Assembly (NCBI GenBank): GCA_029050995.1
Contig: JAIDLO010000112.1
Coordinates: forward strand, 1 to 7,989
DNA from: Eubacterium sp.
Lineage (GTDB): Bacteria; Bacillota; Clostridia; Oscillospirales; Acutalibacteraceae
Length of the DNA: 7,989 nt
Direction: 5' to 3'
The position numbers and the translations under genes are program-made. Within the stretch, counting starts at the first letter, position 1. Every line of letters starts with the position of its first letter. The notes below the pieces were generated by a model that saw nothing but the letters and a program-made list of their open reading frames with translations, searched no databases and was not told the origin of the DNA. Below are positions 1 through 5,783 of this stretch, piece by piece.

Positions 1-52
1 ATATATTATAGTAAATATATAGTAAGACATAAAATTGTTCATAAAAATCATA

Positions 53-81
53 TTGTATTCGTGATTTTTCTAATGTATAAT
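53..81 (+). promoter_or_regulatory. Putative promoter of the LCP-like/folate operon
   Basis: A perfect -10 hexamer TATAAT lies at 76-81. A partial -35, TTGTAT at 53-58, lies 17 bp upstream and matches TTGACA at only three positions. Transcription would begin near 88, leaving a very short leader before the ribosome binding site at 91-99. The region before it (1-52) is AT-rich, with a direct repeat of TATAGTAA at 7-14 and 18-25 that could be an operator or simple AT-rich sequence. Confidence 0.5.
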
Positions 82-102
82 GATAGTTCAAGAGGTGATA
101 AA

Positions 103-1017
103 ATGCGTTTATTTAAACACCGTGGTGATATTTATATTCCGTCAACAAAATTAAAATCGGATCTGGAACAGAAAATATTGTTTATTGCAATAACATTTAT
201 TCTTGTTTTTACAATTGTTTTTGTTGCAATTTTCGGTTTCAAATATGATTTTTCGGTTAAAAAATTTTTTAAGCCTGCAAATATAGATATTGTTGAAGAA
301 GACGATGTAAAGGTACTTCCGAATGTAAGCGGAAAAAATAATTTTCTTTTTATTCTGAAAAATAAAGATACAGAGGATATTTATGTTTGCTCCTTAATTC
401 AGGTTGATCTTGATGATTTATCCTATACAGTTTGTACAATTGATGCGAATACAAGTATTGAGGGTAAAAAGCTTTCCGATATCTATAAAAAGGGTAATGC
501 AGGAAATGTTTTAAATGCCGTAAACAGCCTTTTCGGTATTAAGATTGATTTCTTTATAGACCAGAATTTAAAGCAGTATAAAAATTTATTTGATTATATC
601 GGTCCTATCAATTATACTGTTGCCGAAGATATCAGATATAAGGATAATTCTTATTATGGCTTTAATATAAAAGTAAAAAGCGGAAACCAGAAGATAGACG
701 GCGATTTGTCCTCTGAATTAATGCGTTATTATTTATCGCAAAAGCGTTATGATCTTGTTGATGAATTGATGCTGACTGCTTTATCTCAGCAGATAAATCC
801 GGAAAGCTATGATAAGAAAGAAAAGATTTTTTCAAGGCTGATTGATAATTCCGTAACGAATATTACAATCAAGGATTATAATGAAGCTGATGATCAAATT
901 CGGGTTTTAAGTGATGAAACAACAGGTGCAGCAGTTTATTCCGTTTCGCCGAAATATGACGGAAATAAAATTGTTTCATCTTCAATTAAAGAAATAAAAG
1001 GATATTTTGATAAATAA
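103..1017 (+). CDS. Membrane-anchored protein with a degenerate LytR-CpsA-Psr (LCP)-like domain
   Basis: This is a 304-residue protein. The start at 103 is chosen because AGAGGTGAT at 91-99 is an excellent ribosome binding site; the frame opens upstream at 61 without one. A charged N-terminus is followed by one membrane segment (about residues 24-46) and an extracellular domain. The pattern in residues 81-230 follows LCP proteins: the strand NFLFILKN, the VDLDDLSYTVCTID strand pair, VNSLFGIKIDFF (family: ENLLGIPIDYY), and KIDGDLSSELMRYY (family: G-x-x-LdG-x-x-aL-yvR). LCP enzymes attach wall polymers to peptidoglycan using Asp and Arg residues in RSDT and IPRDT motifs. By my alignment IPRDT reads IDANT (residues 113-117) and RSDT is not recognisable, so it may be a non-catalytic relative. 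It ends 22 bp before folE and is probably cotranscribed with it. Fold assignment is by eye and moderately secure; function is unknown. Confidence 0.6.
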   Translation: MRLFKHRGDIYIPSTKLKSDLEQKILFIAITFILVFTIVFVAIFGFKYDFSVKKFFKPANIDIVEEDDVKVLPNVSGKNNFLFILKNKDTEDIYVCSLIQVDLDDLSYTVCTIDANTSIEGKKLSDIYKKGNAGNVLNAVNSLFGIKIDFFIDQNLKQYKNLFDYIGPINYTVAEDIRYKDNSYYGFNIKVKSGNQKIDGDLSSELMRYYLSQKRYDLVDELMLTALSQQINPESYDKKEKIFSRLIDNSVTNITIKDYNEADDQIRVLSDETTGAAVYSVSPKYDGNKIVSSSIKEIKGYFDK

Positions 1018-1039
1018 ATCAAAAGAAAAGAGAATAGAT

Positions 1040-1609
1040 ATGATAACAGAAGAGAATAAGAAAAAAATTGAAAAGGCAGTAAGAGAAATTCTTGAGGCAG
1101 TAGGCGAAGATCCGAATAGAAGCGGACTTATAGAAACGCCGAGAAGAGTTGCAAATATGTATGAAGAAATCTTTGCAGGCTTAAGTGAAAGTCCTGAAAA
1201 GCATCTTAAATTCTTTGATGAAAAATCAAATGATGAATTGGTTATTGTTCGCGATATTCCGTTTTCTTCTATGTGTGAGCATCATCTTCTGCCGTTTGTC
1301 GGAAAGGCACATATTGCTTATATTCCAAGCGATAATAAAATTATCGGCTTGTCTAAGCTTGCAAGAATTGTTGATAACTTTGCAAAAAAACCGCAGGTGC
1401 AGGAACGATTAACGCACGATATTGCAGATTTTCTTGAGGAAAAAATGAATCCACAGGGTGTTGCCGTTATTATTGAGGCTGAACATATGTGTATGACAAT
1501 CAGAGGTGCAAAGGCGCCGGGCAGCAAAACGCAGACCTCGGCATTAAGAGGCATTATGCGTTCTGATTCCCGAACAAGAGCAGAGGTTTTAGCTCTTCTT
1601 GATAAATAA
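1040..1609 (+). CDS. folE: GTP cyclohydrolase I (FolE)
   Basis: FolE converts GTP to 7,8-dihydroneopterin triphosphate and formate, the first step of folate synthesis, in the cytoplasm as a homo-oligomer. The 189-residue protein is family length. It carries the zinc site C79, H82 (in SSMCEHHLLPF) and C151 (in EAEHMCMTIRG), the catalytic histidine H149, and the motifs GLSKLARIVD, QVQERLT and TSALRG. The ATG at 1040 fits the family N-terminus but has only a weak AAAAGAGAA ahead of it. An in-frame TTG at 1007 has AAGGA at 998-1002, overlaps the end of the upstream gene by 11 bp and would add 11 residues; coupled translation from it cannot be excluded. It is the first folate gene of the operon. 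Identity is very secure. Confidence 0.96.
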   Translation: MITEENKKKIEKAVREILEAVGEDPNRSGLIETPRRVANMYEEIFAGLSESPEKHLKFFDEKSNDELVIVRDIPFSSMCEHHLLPFVGKAHIAYIPSDNKIIGLSKLARIVDNFAKKPQVQERLTHDIADFLEEKMNPQGVAVIIEAEHMCMTIRGAKAPGSKTQTSALRGIMRSDSRTRAEVLALLDK

Positions 1610-1619
1610 GGATATACAT

Positions 1620-2423
1620 ATGATTTGGAATTGCGGAAACTATAAAATTGAATACGGCGAAAAAGTTTTAATTATGGGCATTGTTAATGTTACGCCCGAT
1701 TCTTTTTCGGACGGCGGAGATAACTTCTCTCCCGAAAAAGCAGTTGAATCTGCTTTGCAGATGGAAAAGGACGGCGCGGATATTATAGATATCGGCGGTC
1801 AATCGACTCGCCCCGGTCATATTCCTGTTTCAGTAGAAGAGGAATGGGAAAGATTAGAGCCTGTTTTAAAGGCATTAAATGGAAAAATAAATGTTCCGAT
1901 TTCTGTTGATACCTTTTATCCGTATGTGGCAGAAAAGGCTGTTAAATTCGGTGTAAGCATTATTAATGATGTTTCGGGTACTATCAGTAATGATATGGCA
2001 AATGTGATTAAAAACAGCAATACAGGCTGGATAATTATGCATAACGGAGAGGGCAATACTGCTGAAATAAAAGAATTTTTTGAAAATACAGCAAAAAAAC
2101 TTGAAACGCTTGGCATAAATAAAAATCAAATCTGCTTTGATATGGGTATCGGTTTTGGAAAAACAAGACAGCAGGATATGAGCCTGATTTCAAATATTCC
2201 TATGTATAAATTAAGCGGATATCCTCTTCTTCTCGGAACAAGCAGAAAGCGTGTGATTAAAGAGGGAACGGGGCAGGAAAATCCGAAACTGCGTATTTAC
2301 GGCAATATTGCGGCGGATACTGCTGCAATTTTCGGCGGTGTTGATGTTATACGAATGCATGATGTTGCAAATGAAAAGCAGGGAATTTATATGGCAGAGG
2401 CATTAAAGAAAAGTTTAAAATAA
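1620..2423 (+). CDS. folP: Dihydropteroate synthase (FolP)
   Basis: FolP condenses 6-hydroxymethyl-7,8-dihydropterin pyrophosphate with p-aminobenzoate to give dihydropteroate; it is the sulfonamide target. The 267-residue TIM-barrel protein shows the family motifs in order: IMGIVNVTPDSFSDGG (N23), DIGGQSTRPG (58-66), PISVDT (D97), INDVSG (N116, D117), DMGIGFGKT (D174), LGTSRKR (K210) and IRMHDV (R245, H247). The usual GGESTRPG has Gln in place of Glu at residue 61, and DPGIGFGKT has Met for Pro; both look like natural variation. The ATG at 1620 is supported by AAGGA at 1608-1612, which overlaps the folE stop codon and points to translational coupling. The gene is followed directly by a repeat cluster that separates it from folB. 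Identity is very secure. Confidence 0.96.
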   Translation: MIWNCGNYKIEYGEKVLIMGIVNVTPDSFSDGGDNFSPEKAVESALQMEKDGADIIDIGGQSTRPGHIPVSVEEEWERLEPVLKALNGKINVPISVDTFYPYVAEKAVKFGVSIINDVSGTISNDMANVIKNSNTGWIIMHNGEGNTAEIKEFFENTAKKLETLGINKNQICFDMGIGFGKTRQQDMSLISNIPMYKLSGYPLLLGTSRKRVIKEGTGQENPKLRIYGNIAADTAAIFGGVDVIRMHDVANEKQGIYMAEALKKSLK

Positions 2424-2425
2424 AT

Positions 2426-2448
2426 GTAGGGAACGGGTTTCCCGTCCC
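2426..2448. repeat. GTAGGG-type hairpin repeat, copy a
   Basis: The unit begins two bases after the folP stop. It reads GTAGGG, then forms a hairpin with arms ACGGG (2433-2437) and CCCGT (2441-2445) around a TTT loop, extended by GGG/CCC (2429-2431 with 2446-2448) across a bulged A. It shares the terminal GTAGGG and the hairpin format with the copies near 3423, 3472, 5846 and 5940. It has no T-tract, so it is not expected to terminate transcription inside the operon. Confidence 0.65.
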
Positions 2449-2463
2449 GAAACAATATGAAAG

Positions 2464-2513
2464 GAATCCCTCCGTCAACCTTATGGTTGACACCTCCCTT
2501 TGACAAGGGAGGC
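2464..2513. repeat. CTCCC-type double-hairpin repeat, copy f1
   Basis: The unit starts GAATCCCTCC and ends GGGAGGC. It contains two perfect hairpins: GTCAACC (2474-2480) with GGTTGAC (2485-2491) around TTAT, and CCTCCCTT (2493-2500) with AAGGGAGG (2505-2512) around TGAC. An inverted copy at 5892-5937 shares both ends and the second hairpin. It lies between folP and folB, downstream of copy a, and its flank leads into the AGAGG that serves as the likely folB ribosome binding site. Confidence 0.75.
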
Positions 2514-2533
2514 AAAGAGGTTTATTGATTACT

Positions 2534-2896
2534 ATGGATAAAATTTTAATTAAAGGCTTAAAGCTTTTTGCATATCACGGTGTAAATCCCGAAGAAAAGG
2601 AAAACGGGCAGAATTTTATTTTTGACATTGAATTGTCTGTCAATATGAACAAAGCGTGCCACAGCGACAATGTGGAAGATACCGTCAGCTATGCAAAGGT
2701 TGTAAAAACAGTTCGCCGTGTGTTTACGGCTGAAAAATATGATTTGCTTGAAAAATGTGCACAGGTTGTTTCTGATGCAATTTTAGAAGAATATTCCGAT
2801 ATTTTTACAGTAGAATTAACCTTGAAAAAGCCGGAAGCGCCCGTTTCGGCAGAATTTGAATATATGGGCGTTCATATTATACGAAGCAGGAGTTAA
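2534..2896 (+). CDS. folB: Dihydroneopterin aldolase (FolB)
   Basis: FolB performs the retro-aldol cleavage of 7,8-dihydroneopterin to 6-hydroxymethyl-7,8-dihydropterin and glycolaldehyde. The 120-residue protein has normal family length. Its start MDKILIKGLKLFAYHG matches the family N-terminus. Comparison with the well-studied S. aureus enzyme puts the conserved residues at E21 (PEEKENGQ), Y53 (TVSYAKVV) and catalytic K99 (LKKPEAP). The ATG at 2534 is 13 nt from AGAGG (2516-2520), which is long. An in-frame TTG at 2525 is 4 nt from it, which is short, and would add three residues. The 110-bp gap from folP is filled by hairpin repeats, unlike the tight spacing elsewhere in the operon. folK follows after 3 bp. 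Identity is very secure; the exact start is less so. Confidence 0.94.
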   Translation: MDKILIKGLKLFAYHGVNPEEKENGQNFIFDIELSVNMNKACHSDNVEDTVSYAKVVKTVRRVFTAEKYDLLEKCAQVVSDAILEEYSDIFTVELTLKKPEAPVSAEFEYMGVHIIRSRS

Positions 2897-2899
2897 CTT

Positions 2900-3397
2900 A
2901 TGAGATATATCCTTGGAATAGGCACAAATATCGGCAACAGAATGGAAAATATTGAAAAATGCATTGATGCAATTAATTTGATACCATATACAGATGTTCT
3001 GATTCGTTCGGGCATTTATGAAACAGAGCCTGTCGGCTATGCAAGACAGCAGAATTTTTATAATTGCAATGTGCTTGTTGAAAGCGAATTTGAGCCGAAT
3101 GAAATGCTTGGCATATGCCTTGGCATTGAAAGCGGCTTCGGCAGAATCAGAGCGATGAAAAATGGTCCTCGCATTCTTGATATTGATTTGCTGATGGCAG
3201 AGGATTTTAAAACAAACACAAAAAATTTAACCTGTCCGCATCCGAGAATGTTGGAAAGGCGTTTTGTACTTCAGCCTATGCTTGATCTTTTTGAAAATGG
3301 TATTGTGTTTGGAAAGGACATCAAGCCCTATCTTGAAAAAATTGAGGGGCAGGATGTTGAAAAAATTGAAGAAAAAAAAGATTATAATATTATGTAA
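2900..3397 (+). CDS. folK: 6-hydroxymethyl-7,8-dihydropterin pyrophosphokinase (FolK/HPPK)
   Basis: FolK transfers pyrophosphate from ATP to 6-hydroxymethyl-7,8-dihydropterin, making the FolP substrate. The 165-residue protein shows the HPPK pattern: ILGIGTNIGNR near the N-terminus, GIYETEPVGYARQQNFYN (38-55), the signature NGPRILDIDLL (88-98) with the two Mg-binding aspartates D94 and D96, and CPHPRMLERRFVL (112-124). The C-terminal 20 residues are a charged, Lys/Glu-rich tail beyond the usual domain. AGGAG at 2888-2892, seven bases before the ATG and overlapping the end of folB, sets the start and indicates coupled translation. The stop codon lies one base before the terminator stem, so this is the last gene of the operon. 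Identity is very secure. Confidence 0.96.
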   Translation: MRYILGIGTNIGNRMENIEKCIDAINLIPYTDVLIRSGIYETEPVGYARQQNFYNCNVLVESEFEPNEMLGICLGIESGFGRIRAMKNGPRILDIDLLMAEDFKTNTKNLTCPHPRMLERRFVLQPMLDLFENGIVFGKDIKPYLEKIEGQDVEKIEEKKDYNIM

Positions 3398-3398
3398 G

Positions 3399-3422
3399 AG
3401 GGCAGTATTACTGCCCTTTTTT
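3399..3422 (+). terminator. Rho-independent terminator of the folate operon
   Basis: The stem AGGGCAGT (3399-3406) pairs perfectly with ACTGCCCT (3410-3417) around an ATT loop and is followed by six T (3417-3422). It begins immediately after the folK stop codon. Confidence 0.92.
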
Positions 3423-3449
3423 CGGTTCGTCAAGGATGCCGAATCCTAC
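3423..3449. repeat. GTAGGG-type hairpin repeat, copy b
   Basis: The unit reads CGGTTCG, a ten-base core TCAAGGATGC, then CGAATCCTAC. It is nearly identical to copy d at 5940-5966, differing mainly by A/G and T/C transitions. The arms GGTTCG and CGAATCC still pair through a G-T contact. It follows the folate terminator directly and faces copy c across about 22 bp. Confidence 0.65.
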
Positions 3450-3471
3450 AAAAAACATAAATTAAATAACC

Positions 3472-3500
3472 GTAGGGGATGGCGTCCTCGACATCCCGTT
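3472..3500. repeat. GTAGGG-type hairpin repeat, copy c (inverted relative to copy b)
   Basis: It reads GTAGGGGATGGCGTCCTCGA and then CATCCCGTT. The stem GGGATG (3476-3481) pairs with CATCCC (3492-3497) around a core that is the reverse complement of the TCGAGGACGC core in copy d. It lies flush against the stop codon of the small minus-strand gene (3501-3503). Copies b and c therefore form an inverted pair in the spacer between convergent transcription units. Confidence 0.65.
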
Positions 3501-3677
3501 TTACATAAATGAAGAAACAGTATCTACGAAATCTGAAACTTTATTTACGGCTTTCTGCATGGTTTTCTTTGTGTTTTTGCTGTTTGATCCCATTGAAGAT
3601 GTTGCTGCTGCAACTGCTGAGCCAACTGCCATTGCAACGCCAACGCCTTTAATGATATTCACGGTTTTCTTTTTCAT
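3501..3677 (-). CDS. Small hypothetical membrane protein (58 residues)
   Basis: I do not recognise a named family. The start at 3677 is supported by GAGGAG at 3690-3685, seven bases upstream; the frame opens five codons earlier at 3692, but that start would lie inside the ribosome binding site. The peptide has a lysine-rich N-terminus (MKKKT), a Gly/Ala-rich hydrophobic helix (about residues 8-27, GVGVAMAVGSAVAAA), a Ser/Asn/Lys linker (28-38) and a possible amphipathic C-terminal helix (39-57, containing KAVNKVSDFVDTV). It could be a single-pass membrane peptide or an uncleaved signal-like sequence. It lies downstream of fba on the same strand, but a terminator separates them. A perfect 7-bp inverted repeat lies just upstream of its ribosome binding site. 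The ribosome binding site and composition make it likely to be real; its function is unknown. Confidence 0.7.
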   Translation of the reverse strand: MKKKTVNIIKGVGVAMAVGSAVAAATSSMGSNSKNTKKTMQKAVNKVSDFVDTVSSFM

Positions 3678-3700
3678 AATTTTTCTCCTCAATTCATTAC

Positions 3701-3720
3701 TTGCACGCTTTTTCGTGCAA
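3701..3720. promoter_or_regulatory. Perfect inverted repeat upstream of the small membrane protein gene
   Basis: TTGCACG (3701-3707) and CGTGCAA (3714-3720) form a perfect 7-bp inverted repeat around CTTTTT, starting 10 bp upstream of the ribosome binding site. It abuts the 17-bp motif at 3717-3733. No T-tract follows on the minus strand, so it is more like an operator or leader hairpin than a terminator. A possible -10 for this gene, TATAAC on the minus strand (3758-3753), lies further upstream without a convincing -35. Confidence 0.45.
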
Positions 3721-3733
3721 TATTATTGTTTGC
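3717..3733. promoter_or_regulatory. 17-bp motif shared with the fba promoter, copy 1
   Basis: The sequence GCAATATTATTGTTTGC differs at one base from 4777-4793. Its core CAATATTATTG is a 5-bp palindrome around one central base. It lies about 40 bp upstream of the small membrane protein gene. Confidence 0.4.
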
Positions 3734-3793
3734 GGAGAATGAATTTTTAAAAGTTATAATTCCTGTTAATCCATACTATTTTTAGCAAAAAGC

Positions 3794-3824
3794 AAAAAAA
3801 TATCCCAGCCCGAAAGGACTGGGA
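3794..3824 (-). terminator. Rho-independent terminator of fba
   Basis: On the minus strand the stem TCCCAG pairs with CTGGGA, with two further G-C pairs and a G-T contact around a TTTC loop. It is followed by TA and seven T (3800-3794). It begins 17 bp after the fba stop. The plus-strand side is also followed by a T-rich run, so it could act in both directions. Confidence 0.9.
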
Positions 3825-3840
3825 ATTTTTGTTAATTTTT

Positions 3841-4710
3841 TTAGTCGTTTGCTTTGCCGATTGAACCGAAGAGTTCCATTTTTTCTTTAACTGTTGCCTT
3901 GATTGCTTCAGCGCCCGGTGCAAGAAGCTTACGAGGGTCAAATCCTTTGCCCTGTAAATCCTTGCCTTCTTCAACATATTTGCGTGTTGCTTCCTGGAAT
4001 GAAAGCTGGCATTCTGTGTTTACATTGATTTTTGAAACGCCAAGGTCGATAGCTTTTTTAATCATATCCTCAGGAATGCCTGTGCCGCCATGAAGAACAA
4101 GAGGCATAACGCCTGTTTTTTGCTGAACAGCATCAAGAGTTTCAAATGAAAGACCTGCCCAGTTTTCAGGATATTTGCCGTGAATATTGCCGATACCTGC
4201 TGCAAGCATATCAACGCCAAGGTCAGCAATCATTTTGCATTCCTCAGGGTCTGCACATTCGCCTGCGCCAACAACGCCGTCTTCCTCGCCGCCGATAGAG
4301 CCTACCTCAGCTTCGATTGAAAGGCCAAGAGCGTGTGCAACATGAACAAGCTCTGTTGTTTTAGCAACATTTTCTTCGATAGGATAATGTGAACCATCAA
4401 ACATAATTGAAGTAAAGCCTGCTTTAATGCATTTGTAGCATCCTTCGTATGAGCCGTGATCAAGATGAAGGGCAACAGGAACTGTAATACCAAGCTCCTC
4501 GTCCATTGCTTTAACCATAGCGGCAACTGTTTTGAAGCCTGTCATATATTTACCTGCGCCTTCGGAAACACCAAGAATAACAGGGCTGTTTAATTCCTGT
4601 GCAGTTAAAAGAATAGACTTTGTCCATTCAAGGTTGTTGATGTTAAACTGGCCAACAGCATAATGACCTGCTTTTGCTTTTTTAAGCATTTCGGTAGCAG
4701 AAACTAACAT
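3841..4710 (-). CDS. fba: Class II fructose-1,6-bisphosphate aldolase
   Basis: This zinc enzyme reversibly cleaves fructose-1,6-bisphosphate to dihydroxyacetone phosphate and glyceraldehyde-3-phosphate in glycolysis and gluconeogenesis. The 289-residue protein has the length of Bacillus-type class II aldolases. Visible motifs are VGQFNINNLEW (19-29), the active-site HLDHGS (82-87) with catalytic D84 and zinc ligand H85, the zinc ligands H177 (GIGNIHG) and H207 (LVLHGGTG), the metal-loop EAEVGSIGGEEDGV (133-146) and the phosphate-binding KINVNTE (227-233). The ATG at 4710 has GAGGAG at 4725-4720. It is a single-gene unit with its own promoter and terminator. Its codons look more regular and G/C-containing than the neighbours, as expected for a highly expressed gene. 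Identity is very secure; a tagatose-bisphosphate role is a less likely alternative. Confidence 0.95.
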   Translation of the reverse strand: MLVSATEMLKKAKAGHYAVGQFNINNLEWTKSILLTAQELNSPVILGVSEGAGKYMTGFKTVAAMVKAMDEELGITVPVALHLDHGSYEGCYKCIKAGFTSIMFDGSHYPIEENVAKTTELVHVAHALGLSIEAEVGSIGGEEDGVVGAGECADPEECKMIADLGVDMLAAGIGNIHGKYPENWAGLSFETLDAVQQKTGVMPLVLHGGTGIPEDMIKKAIDLGVSKINVNTECQLSFQEATRKYVEEGKDLQGKGFDPRKLLAPGAEAIKATVKEKMELFGSIGKAND

Positions 4711-4751
4711 AATGATTATCTCCTCACTATTTTTATAATTTTTATGATGAT

Positions 4752-4780
4752 ATTATACAACATTGATAAAAAAATAGCAA
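4752..4780 (-). promoter_or_regulatory. Promoter of fba
   Basis: On the minus strand a perfect -10 TATAAT (4757-4752) lies 17 bp from a -35 TTGCTA (4780-4775), which matches the consensus at four of six positions. Transcription would start near 4745, giving a leader of about 35 nt before the fba start codon. Confidence 0.75.
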
Positions 4781-4793
4781 TAATATTGTTTGC
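4777..4793. promoter_or_regulatory. 17-bp motif overlapping the fba -35, copy 2
   Basis: GCAATAATATTGTTTGC contains the palindromic core CAATAATATTG and differs at one base from 3717-3733. It overlaps the fba -35 by four bases, a position suited to a transcriptional regulator. The regulator is unknown. Confidence 0.45.
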
Positions 4794-4845
4794 TTCGTTT
4801 ATAAAAAAATAACAGAGCGAAGAATTTCTTTTTGGTCATTTTGAT

Positions 4846-4882
4846 AAAAAAAAGACTTTCCATTTTTATTAGGAAAGTCTTT
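4846..4882 (-). terminator. Rho-independent terminator of ribU
   Basis: An 11-bp perfect stem, AAAGACTTTCC (4851-4861) with GGAAAGTCTTT (4872-4882), has a 10-base loop and is followed on the minus strand by a run of T. It lies 31 bp after the ribU stop and insulates ribU from fba. Confidence 0.92.
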
Positions 4883-4913
4883 ACGCAAAAAATATTCTTC
4901 AAAGGAGCAAAAA

Positions 4914-5516
4914 TTATCTTTTTTTACCCTTTAAAATCGGACTGAGCGGCTTATAAATAAACGCAGAGATTACAACGCTGATTAAGCCTTTGATAAATGT
5001 AAACGGAACATTGTAAATCAAGATAGCCATTTCAATGCTGTTTACATTAAATAATTTCTGATAAACCTGTAAAACAGCCTCTTTCGGCATGAAATTGTAA
5101 TAGAACGGATAAACAATGTATAAGTTAGACGGATAGCTGACAATTGCCATTACAAAAGCACCGATTGTGCCTGCAAGCAGTGCCCATTTCTTTGTTTTTT
5201 TGTGCTTATACAGAATGCCTGCAATTCCAACGAAAACGGCGCCGAGAATGAAATTGGAAAGCTCGCCGATAAATCCGCTTTTGCTTACTGCAAGATGAAT
5301 GATGTTTTTGATAAATTCAATCAAAATGCCTGCAACCGGTCCGTATGCAAAAGAGCCAATCAGTGCGGGTAAATCCGAAAAATCAAGCGCAATAAAGCTT
5401 ACGGGGCTTGGAATTTCAAGATACTGAAGTGCTGTTGCAAATGCAGCAAGCATACCGCAGCCCGTAATAAAACGGATTTTGTTGTTTTGTGATTTTCTTG
5501 TTTGTGTGTTCGTCAT
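4914..5516 (-). CDS. ribU: Riboflavin ECF transporter substrate-binding component (RibU)
   Basis: RibU is the membrane S component that binds riboflavin and works with the shared EcfA/A'/T energising module, which is not encoded in this window. The 200-residue protein has about six hydrophobic segments (roughly 15-33, 47-64, 66-77, 84-103, 110-135 and 165-187). It carries the RibU-type pattern IALDFSDLPALIGSFAYGPVAG (42-63) and FIKNIIH (68-74), plus a conserved-looking IYNVPFTFIKG. The start at 5516 is chosen for AAGGAG at 5531-5526. The frame runs on to an ATG at 5609, but that stretch covers the leader terminator and is non-coding. Control by the FMN riboswitch directly upstream strongly supports riboflavin as substrate. 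Its own promoter and terminator make it a single-gene unit. Confidence 0.93.
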   Translation of the reverse strand: MTNTQTRKSQNNKIRFITGCGMLAAFATALQYLEIPSPVSFIALDFSDLPALIGSFAYGPVAGILIEFIKNIIHLAVSKSGFIGELSNFILGAVFVGIAGILYKHKKTKKWALLAGTIGAFVMAIVSYPSNLYIVYPFYYNFMPKEAVLQVYQKLFNVNSIEMAILIYNVPFTFIKGLISVVISAFIYKPLSPILKGKKR

Positions 5517-5548
5517 AATAAATTTCTCCTTCTCTGGTGGGCTGTACC

Positions 5549-5585
5549 AAAAAGAGAAGCCCTTGATACAAAATGTATCAAGGGC
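5549..5585 (-). terminator. Riboswitch-controlled attenuator terminator in the ribU leader
   Basis: A perfect 12-bp stem, on the minus strand GCCCTTGATACA (5585-5574) with TGTATCAAGGGC (5570-5559) and a TTT loop, is followed by TTCTCTTTTT. It lies between the FMN aptamer and the ribU ribosome binding site, as expected for transcription attenuation when FMN is bound. Confidence 0.92.
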
Positions 5586-5630
5586 GTAAATGTTCTGACT
5601 GAAAGGCATATTATTATTTTATTTTGCCTT

Positions 5631-5774
5631 AAACATTTTCTCTCATCCGGACTTTGCCAATTTTGAATTGGTTTACCGTCGGTATCGGAATTTCGCCGAT
5701 TCGGCTGTAATTTTAAATTACAGTTCGCAGACTTTACTGCCGGTGGGGAATCGCACCCCGCCCTGAAAATATTT
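5631..5774 (-). ncRNA. FMN riboswitch (RFN element)
   Basis: On the minus strand the conserved RFN blocks appear in order: TTCAGGGCGGGGTG, ATTCCCCACCGGC(A)GTA, AGTCTGCGA, GAAATTCCGATACCGACGGTA and AGTCCGGATGAGAGAA. The closing P1 stem is AAATATTTTC (5774-5765) with GAAAATGTTT (5640-5631), ten pairs including one wobble. The P1 3' strand also complements AACATTT at 5594-5588, a candidate alternative pairing, although this alone would not overlap the terminator stem. The expected effect is that FMN binding favours the terminator at 5549-5585 and lowers ribU expression. Confidence 0.95.
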
Positions 5775-5783
5775 TGTAATCGT

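Noticed and set aside
7..25. Direct repeat TATAGTAA as an operator for the folate operon
   Set aside because: Only two copies in very AT-rich DNA at the window edge; too weak to call.
1007..1039. TTG start adding 11 residues to FolE
   Set aside because: It has AAGGA nearby, but the family N-terminus aligns with the ATG at 1040; kept only as an alternative.
3423..3500. Inverted repeats read as insertion-sequence ends
   Set aside because: There is no transposase or coding remnant between them, and the same units recur elsewhere without forming paired termini.
5517..5609. Upstream in-frame extension of ribU from an ATG at 5609
   Set aside because: The stretch covers the attenuator terminator and has no ribosome binding site at 5609; AAGGAG supports the start at 5516.
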